This document shows, piece by piece, positions 18,777 through 28,184 of a stretch of DNA of 64,000 nucleotides. A model generated the notes under the pieces. The model was not told the origin of the DNA and ran no database searches. It saw only the letters and a program-made list of their open reading frames with translations. Source of the DNA: Phycisphaerales bacterium (GTDB taxonomy: Bacteria; Planctomycetota; Phycisphaerae; Phycisphaerales; UBA1924); NCBI GenBank assembly GCA_020845755.1, contig JADLFE010000060.1:37792-101791 (forward strand), in the 5' to 3' direction. Position 1 is the first letter of the stretch; the number at the start of each line of letters is the position of its first letter. A program made the position numbers and the translations under genes.

Positions 18777-20227
18777 TATTCCTGCTTCGGAGGGGTCTTG
18801 CGGACCTTGTCCTTGGGGATGTGAAGATCCTGGAGTTGCTTGAGCAGTTCCGCTTGACGGGCTTCCTCGGCCTTGCGCTCGATCTCGGCGATCTGCTCGG
18901 GCGTCAGTTCGGCGGGCATGCCGGGCAGGGCTTCTTTCTGCTCGGGACGAACGTACGGGATCGCCCTGATGCCCTGATCGCGTGCCTCGTTGATGAGCAC
19001 CTGCAGATACAGGAACTCGCCGGAGGTCATCTTCTGGATGTCGGCCTCGAGATTTTTGGTGCCGACGCCCAGGGCGCCGTCGAAACTGGCGACCGAGGCC
19101 TGGTCGAAGGTGGTCTCGTCGCCCAGGAGCGCGCGGAGTTTCTTGGTTCGCTCGAACTCTTCCTTGCGGGCCTGACCCATCATGGTGGTCTCGAGGCCCA
19201 CCATGTGCTCGCGATTGGCGTCGGTGAAGAAGCCGATGTAGCAATGTTTGGGGGTGAGCATCAGGAACGTATCGATGCCGATCTTGCGGAGAACGGAGGC
19301 CATGAGCACGCTCCCGTCGACGCAATTGGCCTGCTTCATATCGAATGATTCATCGAGGAATCGCACGTGCTGGCTGGGGACGCGGTCTTCGCGGCTCGAG
19401 ACGCGGGAGATGTCCGAATAGGTGATGCCACGCTGCTGGAGCACGTTCCACACGGCGAAGACCTGCTTGAGCACTTCGTCGACCGAACCGGCCTGATATC
19501 CCGTGAAGTTCTCGATCGTCCGCGAATCGATCGCCTGCTTGAGGATCTGATCGACCCAGGGATGGTCCTCGTTGACATACGATGCGAAGAGGAAACTTAT
19601 GTTGTGGGCGGTCATCTGCCCGTTCTCGTCCGGGGGTGAGAGGTGCAGGTAGGGGCAGTCGTTGATGGTGTGGAGCGTGCAGGTCTGCACGTCTTCCTCG
19701 ACCTCGCCGCCGTCCAGTTGGACCTTGAAGACCACGTTGACGGGGAGCGGCTGGCGGACGCGCGAGAGTTCCTTGTATTTCCAGCGGATCTTGGGCGCCA
19801 CGCCGTAGGTCGCGCCCCGGGACTTGAGCACTCCCTTGAACGTGCTGGGGTCCATGACGTCGGGGCACTCGATGGTGACCTTGATGGGCGTGTCGTCCTT
19901 GGGGGCCTTGACCATGACGTAGAGCCAGCCGTCGGGATCGCCGAGTGACTGCTCGATGGTCTTGATTTCAACTTTGATCTGCTCGAGCGTGGGAAGTTCG
20001 GAAGGCACGTCTGGTGCTTCGCCGGCCTTGGCGGTCGCCATCGCGATGATCATCGACGGATAAAACTGGTTGCATGGCTCGACGTGGCACGTCCAGACGT
20101 CGGACGTGACGTGGCGCGGCGTCGATTCCCGTTCGGGCGCGGCCGGGGCGAGGCGAACAGAGGCGGGGGCGCGAACTGCGACAAGTGAACCCACGGCCGC
20201 GACGATGAGCGCGAGGCGAACGAGCAT
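18776..20227 (-). CDS. Secreted transglutaminase-like protein of unknown role
   Basis: 483 residues. GGAGG lies 5 bases before the ATG, and residues 1-20 form a signal peptide (LVRLALIVAAVGSLVAVRA). The centre carries QANCVDGSVLMASVLRKIG followed by LTPKHCYIGFF: a Cys at the start of a helix and a later His are the pattern of the transglutaminase-like cysteine protease fold. The third acidic residue was not identified. The last 60 residues are charged and probably a coiled helix (ELTPEQIAEIERKAEEA). It has no dockerin. It is convergent with the DNRLRE-like gene. Confidence 0.7.
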   Translation of the reverse strand: MLVRLALIVAAVGSLVAVRAPASVRLAPAAPERESTPRHVTSDVWTCHVEPCNQFYPSMIIAMATAKAGEAPDVPSELPTLEQIKVEIKTIEQSLGDPDGWLYVMVKAPKDDTPIKVTIECPDVMDPSTFKGVLKSRGATYGVAPKIRWKYKELSRVRQPLPVNVVFKVQLDGGEVEEDVQTCTLHTINDCPYLHLSPPDENGQMTAHNISFLFASYVNEDHPWVDQILKQAIDSRTIENFTGYQAGSVDEVLKQVFAVWNVLQQRGITYSDISRVSSREDRVPSQHVRFLDESFDMKQANCVDGSVLMASVLRKIGIDTFLMLTPKHCYIGFFTDANREHMVGLETTMMGQARKEEFERTKKLRALLGDETTFDQASVASFDGALGVGTKNLEADIQKMTSGEFLYLQVLINEARDQGIRAIPYVRPEQKEALPGMPAELTPEQIAEIERKAEEARQAELLKQLQDLHIPKDKVRKTPPKQE

Positions 20228-20425
20228 GCAATCCTCCAGGGTCGAGAATGATACGCCGACGAGCCGCGGACGCCCGGGGACCGGGCGTCACGTGACGCGG
20301 GTGATGCAGAGTTCTCGGACATAGATCGCGGGGCGGCCGGGCTCCATGGCGCGAAACGAGGGAGAGACGTCGGGGGGCGTATCATGGATCGCCGCGGGAA
20401 TAGGCCCTGCGGCGTGGAGATGATC

Positions 20426-20875
20426 ATGGCCACGACCATCGGCGAGGTGATGACGAAGAACCCCGTGTGCGCGACGCCCGGGATGAGCATCCGCCAACTC
20501 GCGGGGCTCTTCTCAGAGCACGGCGTGTCGGGCGCGCCGGTGGTCGGGCCCGATGGCAAACTCGTCGGCGTGGTCTCACGGACGGACCTCTTCCGGCGGG
20601 TGACGGCCGAGGCGAGCGGGCCGAGCGCCGGGTATCTCTTCGATCTCTTGAACGAGCGCGCCCCGGCCGAGCGTCAGCCCATGCCCGAGCCACTGATCGT
20701 CGTCAGCGATTTCATGAGCGAGTCGCCCGTAACGGCGGCGTCGGCCGACCCTGTTGGCGTGGTGGCGAAGAAGATGGCCGAGAGACGCGTGCACCGCGTG
20801 GTGGTCGTCGACGCGAACAAGAAGCCGATCGGAGTGGTGACGACGCTGGACCTGTTGCGCGTGTTCCCGGCGTGA
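20426..20875 (+). CDS. CBS-domain pair protein
   Basis: A 149-residue cytoplasmic protein made only of two CBS motifs, the first opening with IGEVMTKNPVCATPGMSIRQ and the second with VSDFMSESPVTAASADPVG. Both have the G-x-V-T/S-x-x-D-L element (GVVSRTDLF, GVVTTLDLL) that binds adenosyl ligands. ATG 20426 has GTGGAG 6 bases upstream. ATG 20420 and ATG 20384 are in frame but less well placed. Stand-alone CBS pairs are energy or redox sensors; the partner is unknown. Divergent from the transglutaminase-like gene. Confidence 0.9.
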   Translation: MATTIGEVMTKNPVCATPGMSIRQLAGLFSEHGVSGAPVVGPDGKLVGVVSRTDLFRRVTAEASGPSAGYLFDLLNERAPAERQPMPEPLIVVSDFMSESPVTAASADPVGVVAKKMAERRVHRVVVVDANKKPIGVVTTLDLLRVFPA

Positions 20876-20914
20876 GCGAGGGGCCTTCGCGGACGACAGC
20901 CATGCGTGAAAGAA

Positions 20915-20940
20915 AAGACCCGCGTCGGAGCGCGGGTCTT
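20915..20940. terminator. Bidirectional Rho-independent terminator
   Basis: AAGACCCGCG (20915-20924), 6-base loop, CGCGGGTCTT (20931-20940). On the minus strand it is followed by TTTTCTTTC, so it serves best the minus-strand gene ending at 20996; it can also stop the CBS gene. Confidence 0.85.
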
Positions 20941-20995
20941 GTCGTTGATGCGGGAATGTGGATGGGCTCGGCACGCCCGGTTGGGAAGTCGCGGC

Positions 20996-21652
20996 TCAGC
21001 AGCCCGCCTCGAAGTTCGACGCGAAGGCGTCGTAGTCGAGGCCGTTGACGAAACTATCGCCGTTGTAATCGGCCTGGGGATCACCGGCCTCGAACCAACT
21101 GGCGAACTGATCGTAGTCGAGGGCGTTCACGAAGCCGTCGGCGTTGATGTCGGCGGGGCAGAGGAGGCCGACGTAGTGGGTGGCATCATCGAGGTTGATC
21201 CATCCGATGTTCTCGGCCCAGGCGTATCCGCGGAAGCGGTACGCGGCGAAGTCGATGCGAGCGGGCTTGGCGGGGGTTGCCAGGGCGCCGCCGGAGAAGT
21301 TGATCCAGCCGACGTTCTCACCCCAGGCGTATCCGGTCAGTTCACCGGTGATGGTGTTGAGGTTGACACCGAAGTCGGTGCCGTTGACATTGGCGTAGGC
21401 AACGCCGTTGGCGGGCGTGCCATCGCCCATGTTGATCCAGCCGATGTTCTCGCCCCAGACATACCCGGAGAGGAACGAGGTCGCGATCAGCACGCTCTGG
21501 GAGCCTGTGGGGCTTCCTGCATCGGCGAAGTTGAGCCAGCCGGCATTTTCAGACCAGGCGTACTTGTTGGCGGGGCTGACATGTTGCTGGGCCAGAGCGG
21601 CTGGTGCGGCGGCGGCGGCGAGCAGGACAACGATGGTGGTGCGGTTGAACAT
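20996..21652 (-). CDS. Secreted ENxGW-repeat protein with GC-type dockerin
   Basis: 218 residues. The start is the ATG at 21652 with GAGG 5 bases before it; the frame is open 18 codons further but without a signal sequence. A signal peptide ends near ALAQQ. Four repeats of about 35-45 residues follow, with cores YAWSENAGWLNF, YVWGENIGWINM, YAWGENVGWINF and YAWAENIGWINL. The repeat Y-x-W-x-E-N-x-G-W-I occurs in other bacterial exported proteins; its function is not known to me. The C-terminus is a two-loop GC-type dockerin. It is the only dockerin gene directly beside the beta-helix array on the left. Confidence 0.85.
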   Translation of the reverse strand: MFNRTTIVVLLAAAAAPAALAQQHVSPANKYAWSENAGWLNFADAGSPTGSQSVLIATSFLSGYVWGENIGWINMGDGTPANGVAYANVNGTDFGVNLNTITGELTGYAWGENVGWINFSGGALATPAKPARIDFAAYRFRGYAWAENIGWINLDDATHYVGLLCPADINADGFVNALDYDQFASWFEAGDPQADYNGDSFVNGLDYDAFASNFEAGC

Positions 21653-21829
21653 GGCTACCTCGTGAGATTCACCTGACAGTCTATCGATTCGGAGTCGAAT
21701 GACCAAATCTATCTGCGTCAGAACGGGGTCTGAAGGACAGTCTTTTTCTGGGATACGGGGTCAACGGAACCAAATCGCTGGTATATCGGCCGGATTGGTC
21801 GGGCGCGAGAACGCGTGGGTGTGAGGGGT

Positions 21830-23026
21830 TTAGTAGGCGAAATTAGCCCAAGGGTCGGTGGTGGAAAGGACGCTGGTGGCAGTGTTGCCGGAGACCGCGC
21901 CGCCGAGCGCAGTCACGACGATCGGGCCGAACCGATTGCCCGAGGCCAAAGCGTAGTTGATGCTGTTGCTGCAGGCGATGTTGCGAACGATTACACACCC
22001 GGTGCCGGTCACGACGATGCCGCGGTTGTTGGAGGAAACGGTGTTGGCCTCGATCCGATTGTTTGATCCGGCGGTAATCCCCGGGACCGTGCCGGAGGAG
22101 CCGGTATTGGTGGCGCAGGTGTTGTCGGTAATCACGCAGTAGGCGGCAGCGCGGATGCCACCGCCGTCGTTGGCGCTGCAGGTGTTGTGACGGACTGTGC
22201 AGTAGTTCTGGACCGAGATTCCGCCGAGGCTGCCGAAGGTGCCGGCGATGGTGCAGCCGGTGACAGAGCCTAGGTCGAGGAGATGAACGCCGTGGCCCCC
22301 GCCCTCGACGGTGCAATCGGCGACATTTCCACCCATGACGAGGGAAACGGCTTCGCCGGGGTTGGCGCGGAAGGTGCAGGTGCGAACGGTCACGCCGTTG
22401 GCGCCCGACAAGCCGCCGGTGCCGTTGGAGTTGAAGACGCACGACTCAACGAGCGCATCGCTGGAGACCACGACGCCGCGCTGGAGGTTTTGGAAGGTCC
22501 TGCACGCGCGAACGACGGCCGAGAATGACGAGATGGAGATGCCGTTCAGCCAGTTGGAGTTGGCCTGCACATCTTCGACCAGGGCCGCGGTGCCCGAGCC
22601 GAGCAGGTCGATGCCGTTGCCGCCCCAGCCGACCACCGTGCCATTGCGGATGGTCGCGCCGCCGAGAGAACTGGAGCCGGGTGTGTAGGAGATCCCGGCG
22701 AGCGTGGTTTGTGAGCCGGTGAGCGTGAAGCCGCTCAGGTCGAGGGTGACGCCGCTGGCGGCGATCTCGATGCCGAGCTTTCCCGTGACGCCGGTGATAT
22801 TGCCGGTGAGGTAGTACGAGCCCGGCTGGGTGATCCTGTAGAGGCTATCGGAATCGCCGGGCGTGTTGGTCGCGTTGATGGCGATGCGGGGCTCAACTTC
22901 GGTCAAGGTCTTGTACGTCGACGCGACCGCGCCGCCGGGCGGGTTGAGCGGGCCTGCGACGAGGACGGCCGAGGTCACAAGACCGGCGGTCGCGACGACG
23001 AGGGCGATTAGAGCGTTGCGATTCAT
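21830..23026 (-). CDS. Beta-helix array protein 15 (last in transcription order)
   Basis: 398 residues; AAAGGA about 8 bases before the ATG. The leader is MNRNALIALVVATAGLV, then AGPLNPPGG. The N-cap is canonical except that VTLDLSGF replaces the usual DLNGF. The central coils are less regular than in other members (for example CRTFQNLQRGVVV and CTVEGGGHGVHL). The end STTDPWANFAY is of the Trp type shared with members 1, 2 and 4. It follows member 14 after 53 bases and probably shares its transcript. Nothing follows on this strand for 120 bases. Confidence 0.87.
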   Translation of the reverse strand: MNRNALIALVVATAGLVTSAVLVAGPLNPPGGAVASTYKTLTEVEPRIAINATNTPGDSDSLYRITQPGSYYLTGNITGVTGKLGIEIAASGVTLDLSGFTLTGSQTTLAGISYTPGSSSLGGATIRNGTVVGWGGNGIDLLGSGTAALVEDVQANSNWLNGISISSFSAVVRACRTFQNLQRGVVVSSDALVESCVFNSNGTGGLSGANGVTVRTCTFRANPGEAVSLVMGGNVADCTVEGGGHGVHLLDLGSVTGCTIAGTFGSLGGISVQNYCTVRHNTCSANDGGGIRAAAYCVITDNTCATNTGSSGTVPGITAGSNNRIEANTVSSNNRGIVVTGTGCVIVRNIACSNSINYALASGNRFGPIVVTALGGAVSGNTATSVLSTTDPWANFAY

Positions 23027-23079
23027 GGACGATTCCTTTGGCTTGAAGTCGAGCGCAGGGTGCGCGGGCGAGAGCCGCT

Positions 23080-24213
23080 TTAGTACGTGAAGTTCGCGTT
23101 CGGATCGGTGGAGCCGGGGGCGGCGCCGCCGGAGTTGCCACTCCAGGCCGAGGCATTGGTTGCCGCGTTGACGACCAGGCAGGTGTTGCCCGCGGAGATA
23201 TCCCAGTTGGTTGTGTTGCCCGAGCAGACGTTTCGGGTGATGAAGTTTCCCGCGGCGGACACCCTGATGCCGAACGTCGCGGCGGTGCAGTTGTTTCCCT
23301 CCACGCGGTTGTCCGAACCAGTAATGCGGATCCCCGAGCCGCCGTCGAGGCTCAGCCCGTTGTCGTTGGCCGTATTTCCGATCAGGAGATTTCGAGAGGC
23401 GACCAAGAAGCCGTCGGCTTGATTGGTGCTCGCCACACAGTTCACAATGGCTCCGCCGTAATCGATTTCAAAGCCGTCGCCGATATTGGCGGATGCGGTG
23501 CAGTTGTTGAACGTAGTCCCATCGAAGGTGGCGTTGAATCCGTCGCCGTCATTGAGGTAGGCCGCGCAGTCGCTGATCGCGCACCCGGCGGTTACGAGAA
23601 ACCCGTGGCTTGCGTTCCCGCGAGAGGAGCAACTTATGAACGTGCAGGTGGTGGCCGAAACGAAGCCGGCGTCGCCGTTGTCGATGCTCGCGCAACGCGT
23701 CACGGAGAACTGATTGCCCACCCTGATTCCGTTGCCGGCATTGTTCTCGGCGATGATGCCATCGATGCGTCCGCCGAAAACGCCGCCGATGTGGACCGCA
23801 ATGCCGTCCATGGGCCAGCCGCGGACCGTTCCGTTCATAATCGAGATACCAACCGCATCTGCAAGCGTCGTCGAGATCCCCTGCATCGCACCCGGGACGC
23901 CCAGCAAAGCAAAGCCGTGGAGGTCGATGGTCACGTCGTTCGAGGCGATCTCAATACCACGTTTGCCCGACACGCCGGTAATGTTACCGGTGAGGTAGTA
24001 CGAGCCCGGCTGGGTGATCCTGTAGAGGCTATCGGAATCGCCGGGCGTATTGGTCGCGTTGATGGCGATGCGCGGCTCGACTTCGGTCAAGGTCTTGTAC
24101 GTCGACGCGATCGAGCCGCCGGGCGGGTTGAGTGGTCCTGCGATAAGCAGGCCCGCGGCCAGCCCACTGGCAAGGACACCGGCGATAAGAGCAAAGCGGA
24201 TGGGCGTGTTCAT
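23080..24213 (-). CDS. Beta-helix array protein 14
   Basis: 377 residues; AAGGAG about 9 bases before the ATG. The leader is MNTPIRFALIAGVLASGLAA. Its nearest relative in the window is member 7: both share GNQFSVTRC, GCAISDCAAYLN/ACALSDCAAYLN, IDYxxxIVNC, NRVEGNNC and an almost identical last 70 codons, although seven genes lie between their positions in the list. This suggests exchange or duplication over some 9 kb. Seven or eight coils with a Cys and an Asn ladder are visible. The C-end is STDPNANFTY. Confidence 0.88.
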   Translation of the reverse strand: MNTPIRFALIAGVLASGLAAGLLIAGPLNPPGGSIASTYKTLTEVEPRIAINATNTPGDSDSLYRITQPGSYYLTGNITGVSGKRGIEIASNDVTIDLHGFALLGVPGAMQGISTTLADAVGISIMNGTVRGWPMDGIAVHIGGVFGGRIDGIIAENNAGNGIRVGNQFSVTRCASIDNGDAGFVSATTCTFISCSSRGNASHGFLVTAGCAISDCAAYLNDGDGFNATFDGTTFNNCTASANIGDGFEIDYGGAIVNCVASTNQADGFLVASRNLLIGNTANDNGLSLDGGSGIRITGSDNRVEGNNCTAATFGIRVSAAGNFITRNVCSGNTTNWDISAGNTCLVVNAATNASAWSGNSGGAAPGSTDPNANFTY

Positions 24214-24237
24214 ATGGAGCGACTCCTTGTCGATTGA

Positions 24238-25488
24238 TCAATACGCGAAGTTGGTGTTGGGATCGGTGAAGCCCAGGCCACCGCCGGAATTGCCCGCGGC
24301 CAGACCAACGGTGGGGCTTCCGGTGTTGATGGTTCCGACGCGATTTCCGGAGACGATGTAGTAGTTGAGGTTGGAGTTCGCCGAGCAGATGTTGCGGATG
24401 ATGAGGTTGTTGGAGGTGCTGACGTACACGCCGAAGGTATTGCCGGAGCACATGTTGCCCTCGACTGTGTTGTAGTTGGAAATGCAGTGGATTCCGGGGA
24501 AATTGCCGGCGGAGCCGTTGAAGCAGACCTGATTGTCGGTAATGGTGCAGCGGGAATTGGCCTGGATGCCCTGGAGGGCATTGGAAGAGACGGTGCACTT
24601 GCGAATGGTCGCGTTGTCCCCCGCGTTGATGCCGATCTGCTGATTCTGGACCGCGGTGCAGTCCTCGAATGAGGCGAGGCTGGTCGAGACGAAGCCGGAC
24701 TTGGTGTTGTATCCGGCGCGGCAGTTGGTAAACCTGCCGGCGTACCCGGAGACATAGCCGTTGCCGTTGTTGGCGTCGGCGTTACAGCCGGTCATGATCG
24801 AGTTGTTCACCGAGAAACCGTCACCGGTGTTGTTCGCTGCGCTGCAGGACTCGTACGAGCAGAAGGAGTTGCTGACGACGAAGCCGTTGGCCTTGCCAGC
24901 GTCCGCGATGCACCGAACGAAGTGCACGTTCTCGTAGGCGACGAAGGCGTTCCCGTTGGCGGCCCGGACAGTGCAATCGGAAACGATCCCGCCGCGCGAG
25001 ACCAGGATGCCGACGCCGCCGGCGGTAATGCGGATGTTGGCAACACGGGACTGATAGCACTCGGAGAGCATGACGCCACCGCTGGCGAAGTTGTTGACCT
25101 CGCCGTTGGTGATCGTAATGTTCGCTTGAGGGATGCTTTCGGTAGTGATGCCGGCGAGCGAACCGGCGCCGGCTGTGACGAGAAACCCGTTGAGATCGAG
25201 CGTGACGTTCGACGCGGCGATCTTGATGGCGCTCTTCCCGTTGCCGGGCGTGATGTTGCCGGTGAGGTAGTAACTCCCCGGAGTGGAGATGATGTACTCG
25301 GCGGTGGCGTTGCCCGGCGTGTTGGTGGCGTTGATAGCAATGCGGGGCTCGACTTCGGTCAGCGTCTTGTAAGTCGACGCGACCGATCCGGCGGGCGGGT
25401 TGAGCGGGCCGGCGACGAGGAGCGTGGCGGTGGCCGCAAGCACGACGGCGGCGATCGAGGACGCGACGAGTTTGGTTCGGAGAAGCAT
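24238..25488 (-). CDS. Beta-helix array protein 13
   Basis: 416 residues; AGGAG 7 bases before the ATG. The leader MLLRTKLVASSIAAVVLAA resembles the MLLIRD group only in its first residues. The N-cap is the most divergent of the normal members: NATAEYIISTPGSYYLTGN and PGNGKSAIKI replace the usual DSLY and VSGKxGIEI. The coils are regular and Cys-rich (NCRAGYNTKSGF, DCTAVQNQQIGI, KCTVSSNALQGI). The C-end is FTDPNTNFAY. Only 24 bases separate it from member 14, which makes co-transcription very likely. Confidence 0.88.
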   Translation of the reverse strand: MLLRTKLVASSIAAVVLAATATLLVAGPLNPPAGSVASTYKTLTEVEPRIAINATNTPGNATAEYIISTPGSYYLTGNITPGNGKSAIKIAASNVTLDLNGFLVTAGAGSLAGITTESIPQANITITNGEVNNFASGGVMLSECYQSRVANIRITAGGVGILVSRGGIVSDCTVRAANGNAFVAYENVHFVRCIADAGKANGFVVSNSFCSYESCSAANNTGDGFSVNNSIMTGCNADANNGNGYVSGYAGRFTNCRAGYNTKSGFVSTSLASFEDCTAVQNQQIGINAGDNATIRKCTVSSNALQGIQANSRCTITDNQVCFNGSAGNFPGIHCISNYNTVEGNMCSGNTFGVYVSTSNNLIIRNICSANSNLNYYIVSGNRVGTINTGSPTVGLAAGNSGGGLGFTDPNTNFAY

Positions 25489-25530
25489 CGGGAACTCCTG
25501 ATCTGGTGAAATGGGATGATGGCGAGCGGT

Positions 25531-26655
25531 CTAGTAGGCGAAGTTGGCGTCGGGGCTGGAGACGGCGGTGCCGCCCGAGTTGCCGTTGATCGCGGCGTTC
25601 GTGGTGAGCAGGACGATCTGGGCCACGCGGTTTCCGGCGGCGATCTGGTAGTTTGAGGTGGAGCTGGCGGCGGCGGCATTGCCGGCCACCAGGCTGTTGG
25701 TGCCGTCGACCTTGAAGCCGATCTCGTTCTGGCGGGCTGAGTTATTGCAAACCGTGCTGGCGACGCTACCGCTGGGCGAGAGGAAGCCCGCCCCAACAAT
25801 GGAGGGTGAGGTGCCATTGGATCGGGCGCTGTTGTTCTCGATGTCGCAGTAGGAGCCGAAGTAGAAGCCGTGCCCGGCGTTGGAGTGGGCGGTGCAGCCG
25901 GTGACGGTGATGCCCCAAGAGACGCCGAAGCCATTGCCGGCGTTGGAGTAGGCCGTGCAATTGCGGATCACGGCGCCGTCGCTGGTGCTGAAGCCGTCGT
26001 TGGCGTTGTTGAACGCGACGCAATCTTCCGCGAAGCCGCCGCTGCTCACGTAGATTCCGACGGTTCCGTTGTCGCAGACGGTCGTGGAGACCACGCGCGA
26101 GCCGGTGTCCGCCCACACGCCGTAGAGCGTGTTGCTCCGCGAAAGGCAGTCGCTGACGAACGAGCGAGTGCCGACGCGGATACCCATGCTTCCGCAGTTT
26201 TCGACGGTGACGTGTTCGACGACGGCTCCGCTGTTGCTGAGGTCGACGCCGTGGCCGGCGAATCCGCGGACGACGCCGTTGCGGAGCGTGGTGTTGGTGG
26301 CGGTCGAATACACACCGTTCAGCACGCTGATCGCCGTCCCGACCACGAACCCGTTGAGATCGATGGTGACGTTACTGGCGGCGATTTCGATGGCGTATGA
26401 GTTGTTGAGGACGGTGATGTTGCCGGTGAGGTAGTACGAGCCAGGCTGGGTGATCTTGTAGAGGCTGTTGGCGCCGCCCGGCGTATTGGTGGCGTTGACG
26501 GCGATGCGGGGCTCGACTTCGGTCAAGGTCTTGTAGGTCGACGCGACCGAGCCGCCGGGCGGGTTGAGCGGGCCTGCGACGAGCAGGGTGGCGGCGGTGG
26601 CCATGGCGATGGCGGCCGCGGAAACGACGATCACGCGACGATACGACAACTTCAT
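25531..26655 (-). CDS. Beta-helix array protein 12
   Basis: 374 residues; GGAG about 8 bases before the ATG. The leader is KLSYRRVIVVSAAAIAMA. The central coils contain a clear internal repeat (NCTAYSNAGNGF and GCTAHSNAGHGF). The N-cap has ITVLNNSYAIEI in place of the VSGK segment. The C-end SSPDANFAY is two residues shorter than usual. It lies 140 bases downstream of member 11 and 42 bases upstream of member 13, so it probably heads the 12-15 group. Confidence 0.87.
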   Translation of the reverse strand: MKLSYRRVIVVSAAAIAMATAATLLVAGPLNPPGGSVASTYKTLTEVEPRIAVNATNTPGGANSLYKITQPGSYYLTGNITVLNNSYAIEIAASNVTIDLNGFVVGTAISVLNGVYSTATNTTLRNGVVRGFAGHGVDLSNSGAVVEHVTVENCGSMGIRVGTRSFVSDCLSRSNTLYGVWADTGSRVVSTTVCDNGTVGIYVSSGGFAEDCVAFNNANDGFSTSDGAVIRNCTAYSNAGNGFGVSWGITVTGCTAHSNAGHGFYFGSYCDIENNSARSNGTSPSIVGAGFLSPSGSVASTVCNNSARQNEIGFKVDGTNSLVAGNAAAASSTSNYQIAAGNRVAQIVLLTTNAAINGNSGGTAVSSPDANFAY

Positions 26656-26795
26656 GCGATGACTCCGGCGATTCTGTGTGCTTCCATGTCACAGTGCGTC
26701 GCGCCCGTGCCACGAGGCTGGTGCGACACGAGATTTCGGACACGGATGACCGTGACACCATTTCGTGTTGGCGGTACTCGGGTTCTCGGGCGTGT

Positions 26796-27869
26796 TCAGT
26801 AGGTGAAGTTGGCGTTTGCGTCGGCGGTGCCGAGCGAACCGGCCGCGGAATTACCGGACACCGCGAGGCTTCCCGGATCGGTGCGGTCGATGATCGGTCC
26901 AAAGACGTTGTTGGCGGCGATATCCCAGTTGATGGCGTTGTTGGTGCAGGTGTTGCGGATGATGATGTTCTCGTCGGCGTCGACGTCGATGCCGCGGTCG
27001 GAGGCGTCGCACTGGTTGCCCTCGACACGGTTGCGGGTTCCGGTGATGTGAATACCCGCGCCGTCGCCGCCCTCGCCGTTGCTGACGCACTTGTTGCTGG
27101 TGATGAGGCACTGGGCGCTGGCGCGGATGCCGTCGCCTTTGTTGCGGGTGACGCTGCATCCGGCGACGGTGGCGCCGGAACTGACCTCGATGCCGTGGCG
27201 CGTGGGCGAAGTCTCGGAGCCGTTGCCGTCGGCGACGCAGTCCCGCACCATGGAGGTCTGGCCAGCAAGGATGCCAGAGCCGCCGCCGGGCCCGGTGCCG
27301 TTGCCGACCACGGAGCATTCGGCGATCGTGCTGGATGAGCCGACGACAATTCCGTGCCCGGCCGAGACGCCGCTTCCATTGCCTGAACTGGTGCAATCGA
27401 TCACGGTGCAGCGCGCCCCGGCGACGATGCCCGAGCCCGCATTGGATCGCGCGACACAATCGCGCACGGTGCTGGAATTGGAAACAACCAGGCCGTTTCC
27501 GGTGTTGTCGCTGACGCGGAGGTTCTGGAGCAGGCAGTTGGATGGAGAGGCGGAGGCGAGGTCGATTCCGTCGCCGGCCCATTCACGGACCGAGCCGCCG
27601 ATGACAGCGATGTTCCGGAGGTCATCGACGACCGCGGCGATGCCGTCGAGCGAGCCCGTGACGCCCACGACATCGAAGCCGTTGAGGTCGAGGGTGACGC
27701 CGCTGGCGGCGATGGAAATGCCGTACTTGTTCTTGACGCCGCGGAGGTTTCCGGGGAGGTAGTAACTCCCGGGCTGGGCGATGCGAAAGAGGCTCTGCTC
27801 ATCGCCGGGGGTATTCTCGGCGTTGACGGCTATGCGCGACTCAATCTCTCGATGGCTTATCACGTCCAT
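26796..27869 (-). CDS. Beta-helix array protein 11, lacking the export leader
   Basis: 357 residues from the ATG at 27869. The protein begins MDVISHREIESRIAVNAENT, which aligns with the middle of the family N-cap (TLTEVEPRIAINATNT). The hydrophobic leader, AGPLNPP and STYKT parts are missing. The frame stays open to an ATG at 27995, but those 42 codons (Arg-, Ala- and Cys-rich) show no signal peptide. From QPGSYYLPGN onwards it is a normal, intact member with nine or so coils (VRDCVADGNGS, VAGCSVTRNKGDGI) and the end ADANANFTY. Either it is an N-terminally truncated, unexported gene or the leader has been replaced. GGAG lies only 2 bases before the ATG, a poor site. Confidence 0.72.
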   Translation of the reverse strand: MDVISHREIESRIAVNAENTPGDEQSLFRIAQPGSYYLPGNLRGVKNKYGISIAASGVTLDLNGFDVVGVTGSLDGIAAVVDDLRNIAVIGGSVREWAGDGIDLASASPSNCLLQNLRVSDNTGNGLVVSNSSTVRDCVARSNAGSGIVAGARCTVIDCTSSGNGSGVSAGHGIVVGSSSTIAECSVVGNGTGPGGGSGILAGQTSMVRDCVADGNGSETSPTRHGIEVSSGATVAGCSVTRNKGDGIRASAQCLITSNKCVSNGEGGDGAGIHITGTRNRVEGNQCDASDRGIDVDADENIIIRNTCTNNAINWDIAANNVFGPIIDRTDPGSLAVSGNSAAGSLGTADANANFTY

Positions 27870-28136
27870 GTCTCCGGTGTGCAGCCCGGCCGGGCGCGTA
27901 AACACAGCGCACGCGGCGCAACAGTGCGACGCGCGACGATCCCGACCCGGCGAGCGTGCGGACGCCGCCGTCTTTGGGTTGCACTCCGTGGTCATCCTTC
28001 AATGCGACGCGGCGGGAGCGTGGGGCTACGCGGGAGCGCAGGAAATTTGCCCTATGAGTCTTGAATGGGGAGCCTCAATTTCGCACCCCCGGGCGAACGC
28101 CGGACTCGCACACTGTCGAAACCCGGTCCGCTGGCC
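27870..28136. other. 267-bp scar region between array members 11 and 10
   Basis: It separates the leaderless member 11 from the orphan C-cap. No family sequence was recognised within it, and no gene. Its position between a missing N-end and a stray C-end marks a deletion or replacement site. Confidence 0.6.
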
Positions 28137-28184
28137 TCAGTAGGTGAAGTTCGCGCTCGGGTCGGTGGAGCCCGGAAATCGAAT
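28137..28184 (-). pseudogene. Orphan C-terminal cap of a lost array member
   Basis: Directly after the stop codon of member 10 and in the same frame, the minus strand reads IRF then PGSTDPSANFTY and a stop. Those 12 residues are the exact C-end of members such as 8 (APGSTDPSANFTY). Member 10 already has its own C-end (NPAANFDF). This is therefore a remnant of another copy, left by deletion or unequal crossing-over. Confidence 0.85.
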
